Assembly (NCBI GenBank): GCA_031274525.1
Contig: JAISQA010000062.1
Span: 1 to 43,861 of the forward strand
Source: Candidatus Margulisiibacteriota bacterium
Lineage (GTDB): Bacteria; Margulisbacteria; Termititenacia; Termititenacales; Termititenacaceae
Direction: 5' to 3'
Length of the DNA: 43,861 bases
Under the pieces are notes generated by a model. That model was not told the origin of the DNA. It saw only the letters and a program-made list of their open reading frames with translations, and ran no database searches. A program made the translations under genes and the position numbers. Shown piece by piece: positions 40,920 through 43,861 of the stretch; position 1 is the stretch's first letter; every line of letters starts with the position of its first letter.

Positions 40920-40953
40920 AGAAATATACTTTTCAATTGAAAAGTATATTTCT
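40920..40953. promoter_or_regulatory. 34-bp perfect palindrome, candidate operator
   Basis: AGAAATATACTTTTCAA and its exact reverse complement, no spacer, midway between the small tail-like gene (minus) and the XRE gene (plus). Length, symmetry and position argue for the binding site of that regulator. Confidence 0.65.
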
Positions 40954-40978
40954 CAGATTGTAGTCTATCATTTTAGGC

Positions 40979-41242
40979 ATGTCAACTAACAAGGATAGTA
41001 ATATAAAAACTGAATTTGGCTTGAAATTTGACGCAAAAGATATTGGCCGTCACATTACGAAATTGAGAATGCAGCAAAAAATGACCAGATACAGACTGGC
41101 CCTTTGCTCCGGTATCCGGGAGTCCGTGCTGATGCAGACCGAAAAAGGAGCCAGAGAACCCCGCCTGAACACTGTCTTAAAAATTATCGCGGGCTTAGAC
41201 CTGACTATCGCGGATTTTTTTAGCAGATTTAACTCAAAATAA
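40979..41242 (+). CDS. XRE-family transcriptional regulator
   Basis: 87 residues with a single helix-turn-helix domain (about 22-80: ITKLRMQQKMTRYRLALCSG, SVLMQTEKGAREPRLNTVLK, ADFFSRF). TATCAT ends seven bases before the ATG and there is no ribosome-binding site, so it is probably leaderless. It is divergent from the 53-residue tail-like gene and likely represses both through the 34-bp palindrome. Its 3' end overlaps the cca 3' end by 9 bp, convergently. Confidence 0.85.
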   Translation: MSTNKDSNIKTEFGLKFDAKDIGRHITKLRMQQKMTRYRLALCSGIRESVLMQTEKGAREPRLNTVLKIIAGLDLTIADFFSRFNSK

Positions 41243-42298
41243 GGGCCCTTTAGCCAGCGCTTTTTTGTCTTTTTCTCTCTGCAGAATATCCTGCGCGGAA
41301 AAACCAGCCATTATATCTTTGGCCAGCTCCCGCAGAACAGATTTTTTGTTGAGGCTGCGTTTCTCGATGACCGCTTCCAGCAGGGTCTCCAGAATATGCC
41401 CGACTTCCGCGCCGCGCGGCCCCAGCTCCATAATATCAATACCGTCGATTTGCAAATCGGCGATTTCCATAGAGGCTTTGTCCACATCCAGCTCATAACG
41501 CAGCAGGCGCTCGATCCAGCGGCGCAGTTTTTTTTCGAGAATAATAGCCATGACCTCCGGATGCTCCCTGACCACCGCGGCCCAGCGCACCTGTCTGTCC
41601 AGCGCATTCAAGGTCGGCCAGCCCAGCAAAGCCGCACCGCTGTCCGGAGCCTCGCTGTGAATGATCTTATTCAGCTCCTCAAAAACTCTTTCTTTGGCGG
41701 CCAGCGTCAGATAACCCGGCAGGCGCGCGGCCACTTCTGCGGCCGTCTCCGCTTCCAGAGTAAAACCCGTCACCGCCATAAACCGCAGAGCGCGCAGCAC
41801 CCGCAGGCCGTCCTCGGCAAAACGCTTAGCCGGCTCGCGCACCGTGCGAATAATTTTATTCTGCAGATCTTCCAGCCCGTTAAATTCATCGATAAGTTCA
41901 TTCGTCACCGGACTGTAGGCCAGCGCGTTGATCGTAAAATCGCGGCGGGCCACATCCTCGCGCACATCTTTGCTGTATTCGACCGCGTCAGGGTGGCGGC
42001 TGTCGGAATAGCCGGTCTCCCGGCGAAAAGTCGTGACCTGAAAATGTGTGTTACTAAAGCGCACCGTGATTGTGCCGTAAGCCTTGCCGGTCGGAATAGA
42101 ATCCGGAAATATTTCCTCGATCTGTTCCGGCAGAGCGTCCGTCGCCAGATCGATGTCCCTGGCAGACTTACCGCGCAGTATGTCGCGGATCGCGCCGCCG
42201 ACCACGAAACAGACAAAGTCTTTCTCCGCCAGCACAACGGCCAGGTCTTTTACGGTCTGCGGCAGAAATTCTCCGAGTTTTTTAGCTCTGATCAACAT
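41234..42298 (-). CDS. cca: CCA tRNA nucleotidyltransferase / poly(A) polymerase family
   Basis: 354 residues from ATG 42298. Class II nucleotidyltransferase head: VVGGAIRDILRGKSARDIDL with the DxD metal site, then ARRDFTINALAY and the neck region RFAEDGLRVLRALRFMAVTG. It adds or repairs CCA at tRNA 3' ends; discriminating from poly(A) polymerase needs phylogeny. An ATG pair at 42319-42322 is an alternative start, but an extended -10 (42310-42318) overlaps it, which favours 42298. The C-terminal about 60 residues are a diverged helical extension. Confidence 0.9.
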   Translation of the reverse strand: MLIRAKKLGEFLPQTVKDLAVVLAEKDFVCFVVGGAIRDILRGKSARDIDLATDALPEQIEEIFPDSIPTGKAYGTITVRFSNTHFQVTTFRRETGYSDSRHPDAVEYSKDVREDVARRDFTINALAYSPVTNELIDEFNGLEDLQNKIIRTVREPAKRFAEDGLRVLRALRFMAVTGFTLEAETAAEVAARLPGYLTLAAKERVFEELNKIIHSEAPDSGAALLGWPTLNALDRQVRWAAVVREHPEVMAIILEKKLRRWIERLLRYELDVDKASMEIADLQIDGIDIMELGPRGAEVGHILETLLEAVIEKRSLNKKSVLRELAKDIMAGFSAQDILQREKDKKALAKGPLF

Positions 42299-42309
42299 AA
42301 ATCTACGGG

Positions 42310-42318
42310 ATTTTAACA
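42310..42318 (-). promoter_or_regulatory. Extended -10 of cca
   Basis: TG-T-TAAAAT on the minus strand, 11 bases before ATG 42298; the leader would be about four bases. Confidence 0.5.
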
Positions 42319-42445
42319 TCATTGTTTGGTACAATAAAGCATAGCCCTCTGCCGCGGAGTAGCGCGGCATCTCCCCGGCAAACAGGGGAGCAAAATTGCA
42401 GACTGTCAAAACAGTCAAATTTTTAGAGCGGTCAGGAGGCATTTA

Positions 42446-42886
42446 ATGATCGGCATAATTATGGGCAGTAAATCCGATATGGAGGTAATGCAGGCCGCCG
42501 GCGCTATTCTGGATAAACTGGGCGTAGCCTACGATGTCGAGATAGCCAGCGCGCACCGCCAGCCCGAAAAAGTCAGCGCCTTTGCCAGAAACGCCGCCCG
42601 GAAATACAAATGCATCATTGCCGGCGCCGGTAAGGCCGCGCATCTGCCGGGCGTCATCGCCGGACAGACCACGCTGCCGGTCATCGGCGTGCCGATCAAA
42701 ACTTCGGACTTAGGCGGCCTCGATTCCCTGCTTTCCATAGTCCAGATGCCCAGCGGCGTGCCGGTGGCCACAGTCGCAATTAACGGCGCGCAAAACGCCG
42801 GGCTGCTGGCCGCGCAGATCGTCGCGCTCACCGATCCGCAGGTCGCGCAAGCGGTGGCGGATTACAAAGAAGCGCTCAAGGCTTAA
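42446..42886 (+). CDS. purE: N5-carboxyaminoimidazole ribonucleotide mutase (class I PurE)
   Basis: 146 residues; MGSKSDMEVM, ASAHRQPEK (usually SAHRTP), AGAGKAAHLPGVIAGQTTLP and VIGVPI are the class I signatures. Converts N5-CAIR to CAIR in purine synthesis. AGGAGG precedes the ATG. No purK is in the window. It is followed by cvpA with a 4-bp gap, a classical pur-cvpA association. Confidence 0.96.
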   Translation: MIGIIMGSKSDMEVMQAAGAILDKLGVAYDVEIASAHRQPEKVSAFARNAARKYKCIIAGAGKAAHLPGVIAGQTTLPVIGVPIKTSDLGGLDSLLSIVQMPSGVPVATVAINGAQNAGLLAAQIVALTDPQVAQAVADYKEALKA

Positions 42887-42890
42887 AAAT

Positions 42891-43517
42891 ATGACCTTCA
42901 ACTGGCTGGACGGAATAATCGCAATAATTCTGGTTATCAATACCCTGTACGGCCTGCGCCGCGGTCTGATCCGCACGCTGTTTGGCATGCTGGGTCTGTT
43001 CATCGCGCTTTTGCTCTGCCTCAAAGGCACGCCGGCTATCGCCGAATTGCTGCTCTGGCTGCGCCTCTCCGGCACGGCGGCTTATGCCGCGGCGCTGATC
43101 CTGCTTTTTATCATCATTTATTTTCTGGTCAATGAGATCGGCCGGCACATTCAGGCCCTGCTCAAAGACTCCGGTTTCAAACCTATTGACCAGCTCGGCG
43201 GCTCGCTGTGCGGTCTGCTCAAGGGCATTATCTACACGCTGTTTTTATTGATCCCTTTGCTGGGTAATATTTTTGCCTCACCCGCGCTGCTCAAAGCTTT
43301 TGAGGACTCCGCCCTGCTCAATTTCGGCCACCCGCTGGTGTATTACGCCGAGCCGATTATTCAAAAGCTGCTCGATCAGGGCAGCCAGACCTGGCAGGAA
43401 TACCGTCTGGAATTCGAACAGCACAATACTCTGGACCCGGTGCGGGAAGGCTATGACAGCTTCGGCAAGCCCGCCGCAGCGCTGCAGGCTCTGCCGCAGG
43501 CGATCGGGTACTATTGA
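42891..43517 (+). CDS. CvpA family membrane protein
   Basis: 208 residues with four membrane helices (about 5-22, 29-48, 62-82, 104-125) and the CvpA family opening WLDGIIAIILVINTLYGLRRG. It ends in a soluble tail of about 70 residues. Four bases after purE, so probably cotranscribed. Biochemical role is unclear in the family (colicin V production, membrane homeostasis). Its stop overlaps the next ATG by one base. Confidence 0.88.
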   Translation: MTFNWLDGIIAIILVINTLYGLRRGLIRTLFGMLGLFIALLLCLKGTPAIAELLLWLRLSGTAAYAAALILLFIIIYFLVNEIGRHIQALLKDSGFKPIDQLGGSLCGLLKGIIYTLFLLIPLLGNIFASPALLKAFEDSALLNFGHPLVYYAEPIIQKLLDQGSQTWQEYRLEFEQHNTLDPVREGYDSFGKPAAALQALPQAIGYY

Positions 43518-43861
43518 TGGATATTGCCCCGGATATTCTCCAGAAACTCCGCACCGACATCCTCAACTGTCTGGGCGGAGAAACTCTGCCGCCGGAAGCG
43601 GAATGGCTGCTGGATTACAGGGCCAGAGACCGGATCAAACAGGAAGTCTGGCGTGATCTGCTCTACCTGCTGGCCGACAGCAAGCTGCGCGACACCAGCA
43701 GCCTCAGTCCGGCGCAGAAATTTATCCTGCTGGACAGCCTGCACCGCCAGCTGCTGCAGGAACACAAACCGCTGGACCGGCAGTTTTTTGCCAAAATAGC
43801 GCGCCCCCGGCTGAACATCATCCGCGAAATATTTCTGGACTTGCAGGATATTGTCAATTAC
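43517..43861 (+). CDS. Hypothetical protein, cut by the right window edge
   Basis: 115 codons without a stop. Helical, charged, leucine-rich (ILQKLRTDILNCLGGETLPP; KFILLDSLHRQLLQEH). Not recognised. Translational coupling to cvpA (TGATG overlap) places it in the purE-cvpA operon. It might be a regulator or an early part of a larger ATPase or nuclease; the visible part does not decide. Confidence 0.7.
   Translation, partial: MDIAPDILQKLRTDILNCLGGETLPPEAEWLLDYRARDRIKQEVWRDLLYLLADSKLRDTSSLSPAQKFILLDSLHRQLLQEHKPLDRQFFAKIARPRLNIIREIFLDLQDIVNY

Overview
This is a 43.9 kb window from a bacterial chromosome. Core genes are moderately GC-rich; several accessory islands are AT-richer. The core gene set is an F-type ATP synthase with a proton-type c ring, PheST, RNase J, DapA, zinc-type L28, enolase, shikimate genes, TrpS, CCA transferase and PurE. 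It suggests a small-genome, probably anaerobic, uncultivated lineage. I cannot fix the phylum from sequence alone; a Margulisbacteria/Elusimicrobia-like gut or sediment organism is only a guess. Several genes appear to be transcribed from extended -10 promoters placed 6-11 nt before the start codon, so leaderless mRNAs are probably common here.

Layout. 1-4700 (minus): atpE (cut by the window edge), atpB, an AtpZ/AtpI-like gene, pheT, pheS. 4790-9479 (minus): cassette A of a cysteine-repeat peptide system, with a divergent XRE regulator at 9757. 10175-14327 (minus): a solute-binding-protein/FecCD-permease fusion, rnj, dapA; then rpmB (plus). 14797-20549 (minus): a third radical SAM gene followed by cassette B. 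20676-27561 (minus): an XRE/BRO-N locus split by a 16-G tract, a heterodimeric ABC exporter, a HerA-like ATPase and a dinD remnant. 27762-30744: a HigBA-type module, a DUF3791/DUF3990-like trio, and a lone tail-collar protein divergent from an XRE regulator. 30758-36449 (plus): folE, eno, aroK, aroB, aroQ, an M24 peptidase and a patatin-like lipase. 36443-37410: a second HigBA-type module bracketed by a duplicated hisN 3' end. 37330-43861: hisN, an AT-rich membrane protein gene, trpS, rfbC, tRNA-Gly, a short tail-like gene with a divergent XRE regulator and a 34-bp perfect palindrome, cca, purE, cvpA and a gene cut by the window edge.

The most striking content is the duplicated cassette. Each copy, in transcription order, has: (1) a 463- or 612-residue protein with a conserved leader of about 120-130 residues, a 320- or 435-residue core with cysteine at nearly every fourth position (77 and 104 Cys), and a short tail; (2) a 96-residue accessory protein; (3) a 401-residue radical SAM/SPASM enzyme; (4) one or two further members of the accessory family carrying an N-terminal CPKCG knuckle. 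This matches the logic of a radical-SAM-modified ribosomal peptide with a giant substrate. I recall NCBIfam/TIGRFAM entries for CXXX-repeat maturation, but I know of no characterised product. Mosaic non-coding repeats of about 0.6-0.75 kb lie inside both cassettes, at different positions.
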